In this document: positions 53,763 through 64,000 of the stretch, piece by piece
Layout: the number at the start of each line of letters is the position of its first letter
Position numbering within the stretch: the first letter of the stretch is position 1
From: Paraburkholderia dinghuensis
GTDB taxonomy: Bacteria; Pseudomonadota; Gammaproteobacteria; Burkholderiales; Burkholderiaceae
Direction: 5' to 3'
Assembly (NCBI RefSeq): GCF_003837865.1
Contig: NZ_RQIS01000001.1
Coordinates: 186,001-250,000, forward strand
DNA length: 64,000 bases
The notes under the pieces: generated by a model
The model's input: the letters and a program-made list of their open reading frames with translations, nothing else
The model's database searches: none
What the model was told of the DNA's origin: nothing
Made by a program: the position numbers and the translations under genes

Positions 53763-55181
53763 ATGCTCCCGGTTAGCCCAGACCTCTCCTCGACTATCGC
53801 GCGACGCGCGCGGCGCCTGTGGCGGCAGTACGGAGTCCTGTGGCTCGGCGCCGTCGCCGTGGGTCTCGTAGCGGTGTTTTACGCACGGCTGATCGACTGG
53901 GGTTACGACGCATTTCTACACGCGCGGCAACAGCATGCGTGGCTGCCGCTCATCGTGACGCCGGCCGTCGCGGCCGCTTCGGTCTGGCTCACGCGCACGT
54001 TCTTTCGCGGTGCCGAAGGCAGCGGCATTCCGCAGGTCATTGCCACATTGCACGCAAAGCCGGGCGAATCAGGCGCGAGGCTCCTCACGCTGCCCATTCT
54101 CGCGGGCAAAATCGCGGTGTCATTTCTCGCCATACTCGGTGGCTTCACCATTGGCCGCGAAGGCCCGACCGTGCAGGTTGGCGCGGCGCTCATGTTCAAC
54201 ATGCGCCGGTTCTATCCGCGCACGAACGTGCATATCGAACGCAAGCTCATACTCGCCGGCGCAGCCGCAGGGCTTTCCGCCGCGTTCAATACGCCGTTGG
54301 CCGGCATCGTGTTCGCCATCGAGGAACTCACGCGCAGCTTCGAGGCCCGTGCGAGCGGCGTCGTCATCACGACGATCATCATCGCGGGCGTAATCGCGCT
54401 TGGGCTGAACGGCAACTACACGTATTTCGGCACGATCGTGATCGGCGCTCACTTTCCGGATCTGCTCGCCGTAGCGGTCGTGTTGACCGCCGTCGTGACC
54501 GGCGTCGCGGGCGGTGTTTTCAGCTGGCTGCTCCTTAACACGACGCGCTGGATTCCGGCGCCGCTGCAAAAACTGCACCGCGAGCGGCCAATCGCATTCG
54601 CGACGCTTTGCGGATTCGTCATCGCCGTGATCGGCGTCGCCTCGGGCGGCACGACGTTCGGTAGCGGCTACTCCGAAGCACGCAGGCTTCTCGACGGACA
54701 CGAACAGCTTTCGATGGCTTATCCGTTCCTGAAAATGGCGTCGCTGGTGGGCTCTTATCTTCCCGGAATTCCGGGCGGCATTTTCGCGCCGTCGCTGTCG
54801 ATCGGCGCGGGCTTTGGCAACCTGCTGCACATGGTGTTCGGCAGCATGCACCTGCAGATGCTGATCGCGCTAGCGATGGTTGGCTATCTCGCGGCGGTCA
54901 CGCAATCGCCGATCACATCGTTCGTGATCGTGATGGAGATGATCGACGGCCACGCACTCGTGATCTCGCTGATGGCGACGGCGCTGATCGCGAGCCGCGT
55001 CGCTCACCTCTTCACACCGCCGCTCTACGAAACGCTGTCACTGCGCTACAGGGCTCAACCGCAGTCTGCGTCCGAAACTCCGTCTCAGCCCTTGCGGGCG
55101 ACCGCCGTGCCCGACATGCCGGAGCCGCTCAGGCACAACGAGCCGGAAAGCCCGCAGGCGAACGAAGCCCCCAAAGGCTGA
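53763..55181 (+). CDS. ClC-family chloride channel/antiporter
   Basis: This 472-residue protein is a homodimeric inner-membrane Cl-/H+ antiporter or channel. All ClC filter motifs are present: GSGIPQV (Ser of the chloride site), GREGPTVQ (gating Glu), and GGIFAPSLSIGAGFG (GxFxP). NTPLAGIVFAIEELTRSF is typical of bacterial members, and IEE contains the position of the internal proton Glu. The last 50 residues are a Pro/Glu-rich cytoplasmic tail. The ATG at 53763 is chosen by family start. TATAAT at 53730-53735 is a possible -10. Confidence 0.92.
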   Translation: MLPVSPDLSSTIARRARRLWRQYGVLWLGAVAVGLVAVFYARLIDWGYDAFLHARQQHAWLPLIVTPAVAAASVWLTRTFFRGAEGSGIPQVIATLHAKPGESGARLLTLPILAGKIAVSFLAILGGFTIGREGPTVQVGAALMFNMRRFYPRTNVHIERKLILAGAAAGLSAAFNTPLAGIVFAIEELTRSFEARASGVVITTIIIAGVIALGLNGNYTYFGTIVIGAHFPDLLAVAVVLTAVVTGVAGGVFSWLLLNTTRWIPAPLQKLHRERPIAFATLCGFVIAVIGVASGGTTFGSGYSEARRLLDGHEQLSMAYPFLKMASLVGSYLPGIPGGIFAPSLSIGAGFGNLLHMVFGSMHLQMLIALAMVGYLAAVTQSPITSFVIVMEMIDGHALVISLMATALIASRVAHLFTPPLYETLSLRYRAQPQSASETPSQPLRATAVPDMPEPLRHNEPESPQANEAPKG

Positions 55182-55202
55182 CGCTTTCCCGAAACCTGCT
55201 GG

Positions 55203-55465
55203 CTATCCGGCCGATGCCAACTGGGGCCGCGCGCGGTCCGGGAGCCAACGACCAGGCAACGAACTTCGACTCCGCGCTGCCAGCGGCCCGCAACCCACAC
55301 ATAATGGCCGTGGGCCAACTTCCAGTAACCTCTAGCCGGGATAAAGCCGCCGTGTCGCGCCCGCCTGGCGGGTGGCGCGGCCGGTTTGACGTCGACAGGG
55401 TCAGCAAAGACCGGCGAACCGATTGCGGGAGTGCAGGCGGGCACGAACACAGTGGTGGTGAGCAT
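55203..55465 (-). pseudogene. Frameshifted YXWGXW-repeat protein gene
   Basis: From ATG 55465, with GGAG upstream, the frame gives a signal-like start (ends SPVFA). It then gives RGYWKLAHGHYVWVAGRW, the repeat of the WXXGXW/BcpO-like family. After that, near 55250-55265, the frame stops making sense and runs on antisense into the ClC gene as far as 55085. A second frame resumes the family pattern at once (LPGRWLPDRARPQ) and stops at 55203-55205, just clear of the ClC gene. The two frames differ by a one-base loss or two-base gain. I read this as a recent frameshift in a small exported protein gene. Confidence 0.55.
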
Positions 55466-55768
55466 CGGGTTCACTCCGTTGTTTGTGTTGACTTCACGTT
55501 ACGGTTTCCGCGCTGGATGGGGTGCTACGCGGTCATTGCGCAAACGTCGGGCATTCCATGGCAAGCGGCGAAGTGAAACCCGATGCTTTACCTGAGCGTG
55601 CAAAGTCGAACCAGCTCGAAAAGCGTCTGGAGCAAGGGGAATACAGCGGGGATAAAGCAGGATGGAGGCGCGTGCGCAAAAACCACGCACGCCCACGGAA
55701 ACGGTCACGACAGCGCAGCCGCGGCAAACCGCAGTGGCAAACAGCGGCGGCCGCGTGCGGCTACACCA
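55466..55768. other. Gap between the pseudogene and minE
   Basis: These 303 bases hold no gene I can support. A GC-rich hairpin (GCGTGCG-N8-CGCACGC) near 55672-55692 has no T-run. The ending of the min operon transcript is expected here. Confidence 0.35.
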
Positions 55769-56023
55769 TCAGGCTTGCGGAATCTCGATCTTGACCTCGA
55801 GCACTTCGAGATCGTCCTGACGTTCGAGACTGACGCGGATATCGTCGTCGGAGATCTTGACGTACTTTGAGATCACCGCGACCAGTTCACGTTGCAGCGC
55901 CGGCAGATAATCGGCAGGCGGATGACCGCCTGCCCGCTCGTGAGCAATGATGAGCTGCAGGCGTTCTTTCGCTACCGAGGCGGATTTCTTCTTCTCGCCG
56001 AGAAAAAACGTAAGAAACGACAT
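55769..56023 (-). CDS. minE: Cell division topological specificity factor MinE
   Basis: MinE drives pole-to-pole oscillation of MinD and so keeps the Z-ring at mid-cell. The 84-residue protein has the N-terminal membrane and MinD-binding segment ([30 protein letters not shown], shown here by its core [13 protein letters not shown]). The C-terminal dimer domain follows ([19 protein letters not shown]). It follows minD after 14 bases in the conserved minC-minD-minE order. Confidence 0.96.
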   Translation of the reverse strand: MSFLTFFLGEKKKSASVAKERLQLIIAHERAGGHPPADYLPALQRELVAVISKYVKISDDDIRVSLERQDDLEVLEVKIEIPQA

Positions 56024-56037
56024 GGGTTGCGCCTCCG

Positions 56038-56853
56038 TTACTTGGTGCCGAAGAGGCGCTGAAAGAGGCCCGGCTTCTGGTAGTCGGTGAATCGAAGCGA
56101 CTTGTCTTCGCCGAGAAAGCGCGAGACCACGTCTTTATACGACTCAGCGACATCGGTGCCGTCAAGGTGCACGGCCGGCAAGCCCTGGTTCGACGCGTGC
56201 AGCACGGCTTCCGATTCCGGAATCACGCCGATCAGTTCGATGCGCAGAATCTCCTGAATATCGGAAAGCGAGAGCATCTCACCTTCGCTCACGCGCTTCG
56301 GGTTGTAACGCGTGATAAGCAGATGCTCCTTGATCGGATCCTTGCCCTCGATCGCGCGCTTTGTCTTCGACGAAAGCATGCCGAGAATGCGGTCCGAGTC
56401 GCGTACCGACGAGACTTCCGGGTTCGTCACGACGAGCGCTTCGTCGGCGAAGTGCATCGCTAGCAGTGCGCCCGATTCGATGCCCGCCGGCGAATCGCAG
56501 ATGATGTAGTCGAAGTCCATCGCAACGAGATCGTTGATGACCTTTTCGACGCCTTCCTTCGTGAGCGCGTCCTTGTCGCGCGTCTGCGAGGCCGGCAGGA
56601 TGAAGAGGTTCTCGCACTTCTTGTCCTTGATGAGCGCCTGATTCAGATTCGCTTCACCCTGGATCACATTGATGAGGTCGTACACGACGCGGCGCTCGCA
56701 ACCCATGATGAGGTCGAGATTGCGCAGGCCCACGTCGAAGTCGATGACAGCGGTCTTGTGCCCGCGCAACGCGAGGCCCGATGCGAAACTCGCGCTCGTG
56801 GTCGTCTTGCCCACGCCACCCTTGCCCGAAGTCACCACAATGATTTTTGCCAT
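56038..56853 (-). CDS. minD: Septum site-determining ATPase MinD
   Basis: MinD is a membrane-binding ParA-type ATPase that recruits MinC to the poles. The deviant Walker A motif is [10 protein letters not shown] at residues 9-18, with the signature Lys11. Walker B lies in [15 protein letters not shown], and the dimer-switch region in [17 protein letters not shown]. The C-terminal amphipathic membrane-targeting helix is [13 protein letters not shown]. The 271-residue length is normal. It is in an operon with minC (101 bases upstream) and minE. Confidence 0.97.
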   Translation of the reverse strand: MAKIIVVTSGKGGVGKTTTSASFASGLALRGHKTAVIDFDVGLRNLDLIMGCERRVVYDLINVIQGEANLNQALIKDKKCENLFILPASQTRDKDALTKEGVEKVINDLVAMDFDYIICDSPAGIESGALLAMHFADEALVVTNPEVSSVRDSDRILGMLSSKTKRAIEGKDPIKEHLLITRYNPKRVSEGEMLSLSDIQEILRIELIGVIPESEAVLHASNQGLPAVHLDGTDVAESYKDVVSRFLGEDKSLRFTDYQKPGLFQRLFGTK

Positions 56854-56954
56854 TCCCTTACCTTGCGTTCGTCAGAATCTTCAGTTTGGTCCCACCGCGT
56901 GCCACCCAGGCGCTTCTCTCTACTGCACGCTGCTCGAAGCAGCCGGGCGGCGCG

Positions 56955-57791
56955 TCAGGTGAGCCTCAACGGTTCGATCAACAGCTTTTCGTCATCCAGG
57001 CGGATCTGCACCGGCTTGCCGGCCACGTCCGCGGTCAACGGGACTTCAGTGGTCCGGTAAATGCCCGCGATCGAAATCAGTTCCGCCTCAAGACATGTAC
57101 AGAAAATGCGCGCGTCGTGATTGCCGTGCACGCCCGCGAGCGCACGGCCGCGCAGCGGCGCGTAGATGTGAATGTTGCCTTCGGCGATCACTTCCGCCCC
57201 GTTCGAGACGAGACCCAGCACGACCAGGTCGCCCTTCGCATAGATGCGCTGACCCGAGCGCAGCGGACGATCGATCACGAGCGTCGGCTCCGCGCGCGTA
57301 CCGGGCGCCGCGGTATCGGCGGCCGCGAGCGCGGCATCGGCGTCGGATTCGCTTTGGGTGGAAAAGAGTTCGGGCTGCGCGAGCGCAACGGGTGTGCCCT
57401 GTGCGTCGGGCGCCGCGGCGACCGGCTCGGCATCAGGCGCGTCCTCCGCTGCGGACTTCGCACTCGCGCTGCGGCGGTCGCGGGCTTCAAGGAACGGCAG
57501 CCCTGCTTCTGCGGCCCAGCTGTGCTGCGCGGCCTGTGCGACTATGCCGACCGGACGCATGCTCACGCTTTCGAGCAGGCGCGCGATCTCGCCGACTGCA
57601 ACCTGCTCGCCGTCGCCCAGTCTGCGAACGTCGATAGCGACGGTATCGTTCGCGAAAAATTCGGGCGTGGCCTCGAAGCGCCGAGTGAGTTCGGCGCGCA
57701 TGGCATCCAGCTCCGTAGTCTTGACCACGAACAGAAGCGTATCGACGGAACCGCTCTTCAGTTCAAAATATGGCGATTTCTTGGGCGACAT
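56955..57791 (-). CDS. minC: Septum site-determining protein MinC
   Basis: MinC blocks FtsZ assembly away from mid-cell. The N-terminal FtsZ-binding domain covers residues 1 to about 110. A linker rich in Ala and Asp (about 60 residues) is longer than in E. coli. The C-terminal beta-helix domain is clear: [46 protein letters not shown], visible by its core [16 protein letters not shown]. The total of 278 reflects the long linker (E. coli 231). TAAAAT at 57816-57821 on the minus strand may be the operon -10. Confidence 0.95.
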   Translation of the reverse strand: MSPKKSPYFELKSGSVDTLLFVVKTTELDAMRAELTRRFEATPEFFANDTVAIDVRRLGDGEQVAVGEIARLLESVSMRPVGIVAQAAQHSWAAEAGLPFLEARDRRSASAKSAAEDAPDAEPVAAAPDAQGTPVALAQPELFSTQSESDADAALAAADTAAPGTRAEPTLVIDRPLRSGQRIYAKGDLVVLGLVSNGAEVIAEGNIHIYAPLRGRALAGVHGNHDARIFCTCLEAELISIAGIYRTTEVPLTADVAGKPVQIRLDDEKLLIEPLRLT

Positions 57792-58021
57792 GGCGTTCGA
57801 CGAAAAATTTTGCGTATTTTACAGGCGTCGACGCGCGCGGCCATTATTTTTAGCGGCTAACTCACGCGATGACAAAGCGAATGCGCTGCATCGCGCGCCT
57901 GACGGACGTGGGCGACCCGCGAATTGCCGGTGATCAGGTCGAATGGGGAGCGATGGCCTCGCGCTGCAGAGCGCATCGAGACGCCGCGCGAGCGTGAGGT
58001 GACGTCAATGTGTCAGCGCGG

Positions 58022-58552
58022 TCATGCGCTGCGCACGCTGCTCGCAACGTCGCGTACGAGCAGTGTTTCCCACTGTTCGGGCGAATGTTTGCTGGGGACG
58101 TGCTCGCCGGTCGCGGCGAAGCCGAGGCGCTCGTAGAAGCGCATGGCCGTAGTGTTGTTGTCGGGGATCCACGCGAAGATCTGCGCGGCGCCCTCGGAGA
58201 CGAGCCAGCCGATCGCGGCGTTCAGGAGCAGTTCGCCGCCGCGCAGATGCCGCACCGCCGGCGCAACCCACAGTGCCGAAACGAACGCGCGGTGTGACGG
58301 CTCGGCCTCGAAGCTCGCGCCGATGAGCCCGGCGGGATGACCCTCGGTGTACAGGATGAACGAGGCACAGGTGTGCGAGTCCGCGTGTCGGGCTGCCGCA
58401 GCATCGAAAAAGGCCGCATCGGCCCGGAGGGTGTCTTCGAGCGTGGTATCACCGAAAGCGTAAGGCGCATCGCGCAACGACGCAGTTCGTAGCTCCTGGA
58501 GCACGGAACCCTGATCGGCAACGGTACGGCGAACGGTCAGTGACGGACTCAT
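58022..58552 (-). CDS. GNAT family N-acetyltransferase
   Basis: This 176-residue protein contains one GNAT domain. The start VRRTVADQGSVLQELR fits the beta1-alpha1 entry. ALWVAPAVRHLRGGELLL is motif A of the acetyl-CoA site, although the usual RGxG is altered to LRGGE. IPDNNTTAMRFYERLGFAATG is the typical end region. The substrate is unknown. It is a single gene between the min operon and map. Confidence 0.83.
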   Translation of the reverse strand: MSPSLTVRRTVADQGSVLQELRTASLRDAPYAFGDTTLEDTLRADAAFFDAAAARHADSHTCASFILYTEGHPAGLIGASFEAEPSHRAFVSALWVAPAVRHLRGGELLLNAAIGWLVSEGAAQIFAWIPDNNTTAMRFYERLGFAATGEHVPSKHSPEQWETLLVRDVASSVRSA

Positions 58553-58706
58553 GCAGTCGTAAACCCCTATAAAGCATCAACGCGTAGCTTTAACCGAACG
58601 CGCGCGCGAGTCAAATGCTTATTTCATAAAAATGTCAGATCGTCGCGCCGGCGCTTCACACCGGCCCCGACGCGCACGCGGCACTTTACAGCCGGCCACC
58701 GAGCAG

Positions 58707-59492
58707 TCATGGCGCTTCGTAGTCACCCGTGCCGTCCGGCCAGGGCGTCAGCAGTTCGTAGCCGTCGTCGGTGACGGCGACCATGTGCTCCCACTGCGCC
58801 GACAACGAGCGGTCCTTCGTCACCACCGTCCACCCGTCGCGCAGCACAGCGGTGCCGGCACGGCCCGCGTTGACCATCGGCTCGATCGTGAAGACCATGC
58901 CAGGCTTCAGGCGCAGGCCCTGCCCCGGCTGGCCGTAGTGCAGCACCTGCGGCTCCTCGTGATAGACCTTGCCGATGCCGTGGCCGCAGTACTCGCGCAC
59001 GATGGAAAAGCCGTCAGCCTGCGCTCGCCGCTGGATCGCATGCCCGATGTCACCGAGCGTCGCGCCCGGTTTCACCAGGCGGATGCCGGCAAGCATCGCC
59101 TCGTAGGTAGTGTCGACGAGCTGGCGGCCAACCGTGCTCGGCGTGCCGACCGTGTACATGCGGCTCGTGTCCCCGAAGTAGCCATCCTTGATGACCGCGA
59201 CGTCGATGTTGATGATGTCGCCGTCCTTGAGGATCTCGTTCCGGTTCGGGATGCCGTGGCACACCACCTGGTTGACCGAGGCGCAGATCGTCTTCGGAAA
59301 ACCCAGATAGCCCACGTTCGCGGGCACGGCCTTGAGCGTATCGACGATGAAATCGTGGCAGATCGCGTCGAGTTCATCGGTGGAGACGCCAGCCTTGACG
59401 TGTTCTCCGATCATGGCGAGCACCTCGGCGGCGAGGCGACCGGCAATGCGCAGACGTTCGATGTCGGCAGCGGACTTGTAGGTAATAGCCAT
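58707..59492 (-). CDS. map: Methionine aminopeptidase, type I
   Basis: Map removes the initiator Met from new proteins. The 261-residue type I enzyme has the five metal ligands: two Asp in NIDVAVIKDGYFGDTSRMY, His in GHGIGKVYHEEP, Glu in FTIEPMVN and a C-terminal Glu near the end (SAQWEHMVAV). The substrate-site His is in YCGHGIG. The ATG at 59492 begins MAITYKSAADIERLR as in relatives; the frame to 59546 is not conserved. rpsB is not adjacent here. Confidence 0.95.
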   Translation of the reverse strand: MAITYKSAADIERLRIAGRLAAEVLAMIGEHVKAGVSTDELDAICHDFIVDTLKAVPANVGYLGFPKTICASVNQVVCHGIPNRNEILKDGDIINIDVAVIKDGYFGDTSRMYTVGTPSTVGRQLVDTTYEAMLAGIRLVKPGATLGDIGHAIQRRAQADGFSIVREYCGHGIGKVYHEEPQVLHYGQPGQGLRLKPGMVFTIEPMVNAGRAGTAVLRDGWTVVTKDRSLSAQWEHMVAVTDDGYELLTPWPDGTGDYEAP

Positions 59493-59692
59493 CTGTGGAG
59501 CGAAACACGTGCGAGTGCGCCAATGGCGCCCAACGCAAAAATTCAAAGGAGTGATTGTACCGGGCAGAGCGCCGCGCGCCGACCCAGATTCACTATCGCA
59601 GGCGTCGCGCTTTAAGAAGCGTCTTATTGTCGGTCATCGAGGCCCGGTGCAGCATTAAGAAATATCTTACAACGCCGACGGAACACCGAACC

Positions 59693-60460
59693 ATGCCGCT
59701 CCGTACCCAGCCGAACATCCTGATCGCGCTGCCAACCTACAACCACGCCGTCCACATCGATTTCGCGCTCGCGCTGGCCCGGACATTCCGCGCACTGACC
59801 GAGGCGGGCATGCGTTACGAGACGATCCATGCGGCTTCGTCGCACATCATCCGGGCCCGCAATTTCTTTGCGAATTATTTTCTGAGCCATGGCGAGTTCA
59901 CGCATCTGCTGTTCCTCGACACGGACATGGAATTCTCGCACGAGGCGCCGCTACGCCTGATCGCGGGCGACAAGCCAGTGGCCGGCGTGGCGTATCCACA
60001 TCGCCAGTTCGATCATGGTCGCGCGATCACGCAGGCCGACGTGGGGCTCTCGCTGCGGGACTGGCTGGAAAAGAACGTCGATTACACGGCGGCGCTTCAG
60101 ACGAACGCGGCCGGCGACGGCTTCGTGAAGGACGGCTGGGCCGAAGTCCGCCACGTAGGCACAGGCCTCTTCCTGATCCGCCGTGACGCGCTCGAAGCCG
60201 TGGTACCGCTCACGCGGCTCTACCGTGCGCCGGCGCAGTATGCATCGCTGCTGCCGGACGGGCGTTTCTACGGATTCTTCGATACGGTTGCCGACCAGGG
60301 CGTCTATCTTTCCGAGGACCTGTCGTTCTGCCAGCGCGTGCGCGAAGCCGGCCTACCGGTGTGGGCGCTGATTGACGAGACGGTCGTGCATCACGGGTCG
60401 TCGGCGATTTCGGGGCAATACCTGCGCGCACTGCAAATGCGCGGTCATGTTGGTGGATAG
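59693..60460 (+). CDS. GT2-like glycosyltransferase (GT-A fold)
   Basis: This 255-residue protein opens with NILIALPTYNHAVHIDFALAL, as in GT-A glycosyltransferases. It has the metal/nucleotide-sugar motif LLFLDTDMEFSHEA near residue 76 (DxD). A later segment, VRHVGTGLFLIRRDALEA, is typical of this group, and LSEDLSFCQRVREAG supplies the ED-x-x-F/D acceptor motif. There is no TM helix. The sugar and acceptor are unknown. The ATG at 59693 is chosen by the start of the fold. Confidence 0.78.
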   Translation: MPLRTQPNILIALPTYNHAVHIDFALALARTFRALTEAGMRYETIHAASSHIIRARNFFANYFLSHGEFTHLLFLDTDMEFSHEAPLRLIAGDKPVAGVAYPHRQFDHGRAITQADVGLSLRDWLEKNVDYTAALQTNAAGDGFVKDGWAEVRHVGTGLFLIRRDALEAVVPLTRLYRAPAQYASLLPDGRFYGFFDTVADQGVYLSEDLSFCQRVREAGLPVWALIDETVVHHGSSAISGQYLRALQMRGHVGG

Positions 60461-60526
60461 TGCAAGCAAATCGCGAAGCGCAGGGTGAAGACCTGCGCTA
60501 ACCGTGGACTTCGCAAGGGTAAAAGC

Positions 60527-60563
60527 AAAAACCCCTGCAGCCGTAAGGCATGCAGGGGTTTTT
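60527..60563. terminator. Bidirectional terminator of tRNA-Ser(CGA)
   Basis: A 13 bp perfect stem (60527-60539 with 60551-60563; core ACCCCTGCA) surrounds an 11-base loop. On the minus strand it ends in a T-run, just after the tRNA. Confidence 0.87.
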
Positions 60564-60566
60564 TGT

Positions 60567-60659
<93 letters not shown>

Positions 60660-60743
60660 GGGGTACTGCCAGTGCGGCTGCTCCGGAAATTTCCTTCCGT
60701 TCTCACCGCCCCACCAGTCTGGTCGTTGACTGGCGAAGCGAAG

Positions 60744-60772
60744 ATTATAGAACAACCTGCCCAATTTTCCAA
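60744..60772 (-). promoter_or_regulatory. tRNA-Ser(CGA) promoter
   Basis: On the minus strand, TTGGAA (60772-60767) and TATAAT (60749-60744) are separated by 17 bases. The tRNA starts about 80 bases downstream. Confidence 0.75.
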
Positions 60773-60827
60773 GCCGTCTTTCAAAAAAATTGGCGGACTG
60801 GAAAAACGGGACGGCGCACCGAGTTCG

Positions 60828-62225
<1,398 letters not shown>

Positions 62226-62261
62226 TCACTGGCCGTCCGGCCAGGCCGGTCGGCCTGCGCT

Positions 62262-63602
62262 TCAGTCCTTGCGCTTCTTCTCGCGCGCCTCGTTCTGTTG
62301 ATCCGGGTGAGCCTCGCGCCATTGCGCGTCGAGATCGGCAAGGCGTGCGAGCTTCTCCCCGATCTTTCCTTCGAGGCCGCGCGGCGTCGGCTGGTACCAG
62401 TGCGGCTCGCGCATGCCGTCCGGCACATAGGTTTCGCCGGCCGCGTAGGCATCGGGTTCGTCGTGGGCGTAGCGGTACTCGTGACCGTAGCCGAGCTCCT
62501 TCATCAGCTTCGTCGGCGCGTTGCGCAGGTGGATCGGCACCGCGCGCGACTGGTCCTTGCTGACAAAGCGCCGCGCCTCGTTGTACGCCATGTAGCCCGC
62601 GTTCGACTTCGGCGCGACGGCCAGATAGATGACCGCCTGCGCAAGCGCCAGCTCGCCCTCGGGCGAGCCGAGGCGCTCGTAGGTCTCGGCGGCGTCGAGC
62701 GTGATGCGTGCCGCGCGCGGATCGGCAAGACCGATGTCCTCCCACGCCATGCGCACAATGCGCCGCGCGAGATAACGCGGATCGGCACCGCCGTCGAGCA
62801 TGCGGCAGAACCAGTACAGCGCGCCGTCCGGGTTGCTGCCGCGCACCGACTTGTGCAGGGCGCTGATCTGGTCGTAGAACGCGTCGCCGCCCTTGTCGAA
62901 GCGGCGCAGGTTTTCGGCGAGCGCACTGCCGAGCAGTGCCGCGTCGATTTCGGTGGTCTTCTGCTGCGCGGCCGCGCGCGCGACAATTTCGAGGTTGTTC
63001 AGCAGCTTGCGGCCGTCGCCGTCGGCGGAACCGATCAGCGCCTTCTTCGACTCGTCGGTGAAGGTGAGTCCGCCCAGTTCCTCACTTGCGCGCGCGAGCA
63101 GTTCGCCCTGCTCGTCGTCGTCGAGGCTCTTTAGCACGTAGACCGCCGCGCGCGAGAGCAGCGCGCTGTTTACCTCGAACGAAGGATTTTCGGTCGTCGC
63201 GCCGATGAACACGAACAGACCCGATTCGACGTGCGGCAGGAAGGCATCCTGCTGGCTCTTGTTGAAGCGATGGACTTCGTCGACGAACACGAGCGTCTGC
63301 TTGCCGCGCACGCGATGCAGTTGCGCGGTCTCGACGGCCTCGCGGATGTCCTTCACGCCCGAAAGCACCGCCGACAGCGCGATGAACTCGGCGTGGAACG
63401 CGTCGGCCATGAGGCGCGCGAGCGTGGTCTTGCCGACGCCGGGCGGCCCCCAGAGGATCATCGAATGGGCTTCACCGGATTCGAAGGCGACGCGCAGCGG
63501 CTTGTTCGGACCGAGCAGGTGTTTCTGGCCGATGACTTCGTCGATGGAGCGCGGTCGCAGCCGCTCGGCGAGCGGGACGTTGGCACGGGTTTCTTCAAAC
63601 AT
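62262..63602 (-). CDS. rarA: Replication-associated recombination protein A (AAA+ ATPase)
   Basis: RarA (MgsA) is a clamp-loader-like ATPase that acts at stalled forks. The 446-residue protein starts MFEETRANVPLAERLRPRS. It has RPRSIDEVIGQKHLLG, Walker A WGPPGVGKTTLA, Walker B LVFVDEVHRFNKSQQDAFL and sensor 1 FIGATTENPSFEVNSALLSR. The C-terminal tetramer domain has AWEDIGLADPRA and KSNAGYMAYNEA. The ATG at 63602 is chosen; the frame reaches 63980 but is Arg-rich and not conserved. The order rarA-serS is conserved widely, and lolA is often upstream. Confidence 0.95.
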   Translation of the reverse strand: MFEETRANVPLAERLRPRSIDEVIGQKHLLGPNKPLRVAFESGEAHSMILWGPPGVGKTTLARLMADAFHAEFIALSAVLSGVKDIREAVETAQLHRVRGKQTLVFVDEVHRFNKSQQDAFLPHVESGLFVFIGATTENPSFEVNSALLSRAAVYVLKSLDDDEQGELLARASEELGGLTFTDESKKALIGSADGDGRKLLNNLEIVARAAAQQKTTEIDAALLGSALAENLRRFDKGGDAFYDQISALHKSVRGSNPDGALYWFCRMLDGGADPRYLARRIVRMAWEDIGLADPRAARITLDAAETYERLGSPEGELALAQAVIYLAVAPKSNAGYMAYNEARRFVSKDQSRAVPIHLRNAPTKLMKELGYGHEYRYAHDEPDAYAAGETYVPDGMREPHWYQPTPRGLEGKIGEKLARLADLDAQWREAHPDQQNEAREKKRKD

Positions 63603-64000
63603 GACGTTTTCGCGATAATGTCGGCTTTGGGACACGCTGCGGACAGTGCGGTGCCGGGCGCGCCGGAGAAGCGCGCTCGCACGCCGCTGACCGTAACGCC
63701 ATGCCGGATGCAGTCGTGCATTATGACAGCGTGCGCGGCCTGGCGAGATGCGCAGGCCCGGATAGAGCGCGCGAACGCGGTGGCCGGACGCGCCGGGACG
63801 CTTGCGGGTGCAAATCGAAACACGATGCGCGAAGCGCACGAGGCACGCCCGCGATCCGGGGGACGGATCCGGCCCCGAGCGGGCGCAGCACTGCCCCCTG
63901 ACCTCGCGGCAATTGCGCATGGCACGTGCCGAAGCACCGCCGTCACCCAGTCCGGCCAACAGCAGAACCGAATAAATCAATTACGATCGACGACACCAAA
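63603..64000. other. Gap upstream of rarA
   Basis: No gene can be supported in these 398 bases. In relatives lolA often precedes rarA, but no LolA-like sequence is visible in any frame before the window ends. Confidence 0.4.

Noticed and set aside
55522..55794. A 90-codon plus-strand frame before minE
   Set aside because: It is very basic, without a good start signal or family likeness, and overlaps the end of minE.
63603..63980. N-terminal extension of rarA or an upstream lolA
   Set aside because: The translated sequence is Arg-rich and unlike either protein; RarA begins at 63602 by family.

Overview
This 64 kb window is GC-rich, densely coded chromosomal DNA that looks like the main chromosome of a Burkholderiaceae member, most likely Paraburkholderia, Caballeronia or a close relative. 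Supporting marks are a DUF2968 secreted protein, an 18-strand-type neisserial/burkholderial porin ending in phenylalanine, the gene strings yicC-gmk-rpoZ-spoT, rph-rdgB-hemW and minC-minD-minE, XdhABC purine catabolism genes, and high-GC codon use. There is no insertion sequence, integrase, CRISPR array or plasmid function. The genus is an inference; no 16S gene is present.

Layout. 1-2.7 kb: an FAD monooxygenase cut by the window edge, then a zinc-type CDF exporter and its ArsR repressor with a clean palindromic operator. 2.7-11 kb: a TPR-glycosyltransferase protein, an MHS-family transporter, a GNAT acetyltransferase, an unknown low-complexity membrane protein, DUF2968, and a PuuD-like amidotransferase divergent from an amidase. 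12.7-21.4 kb: dsbB, then xdhA-xdhB-xdhC, an adenine/adenosine deaminase-family gene and guaD. This set converts adenine to hypoxanthine and guanine to xanthine, then oxidises both to urate. 21.4-26.6 kb: a manganese (yybP-ykoY) riboswitch in front of a TMEM165/UPF0016 exporter, pepN, fbp and tRNA-Thr. 26.6-34.4 kb: a LysR regulator divergent from an aldo/keto reductase, a small protein, a periplasmic chorismate mutase, a DnaQ-GIY-YIG nuclease, a cold shock protein, a predicted small RNA, and a porin with a highly structured leader. 34.4-43.5 kb: greB, two identical tRNA-Arg genes, a NinX-like DUF2591 gene, and the spoT/rpoZ/gmk/yicC operon divergent from rph-rdgB-hemW, closed by tRNA-Ser.

43.5-55.5 kb is the least conserved part. 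It holds a decayed DUF3999 gene, a MuiA-like DUF4139 protein, small membrane proteins, a lower-GC gap of almost 1 kb, a J-domain protein with half a zinc finger, an MHS transporter with a long leader, a 41-residue lipoprotein, waaC, a ClC channel and a frameshifted YXWGXW-repeat gene. 55.7-64 kb returns to core genes: minCDE, map, a GT2-like glycosyltransferase, tRNA-Ser, serS and rarA.

The items most worth following up are the predicted minus-strand small RNA at about 32.65-32.74 kb (promoter, two hairpins, and a terminator that pairs properly only on that strand) and the run of four perfect stem-loops in the porin leader just beside it.
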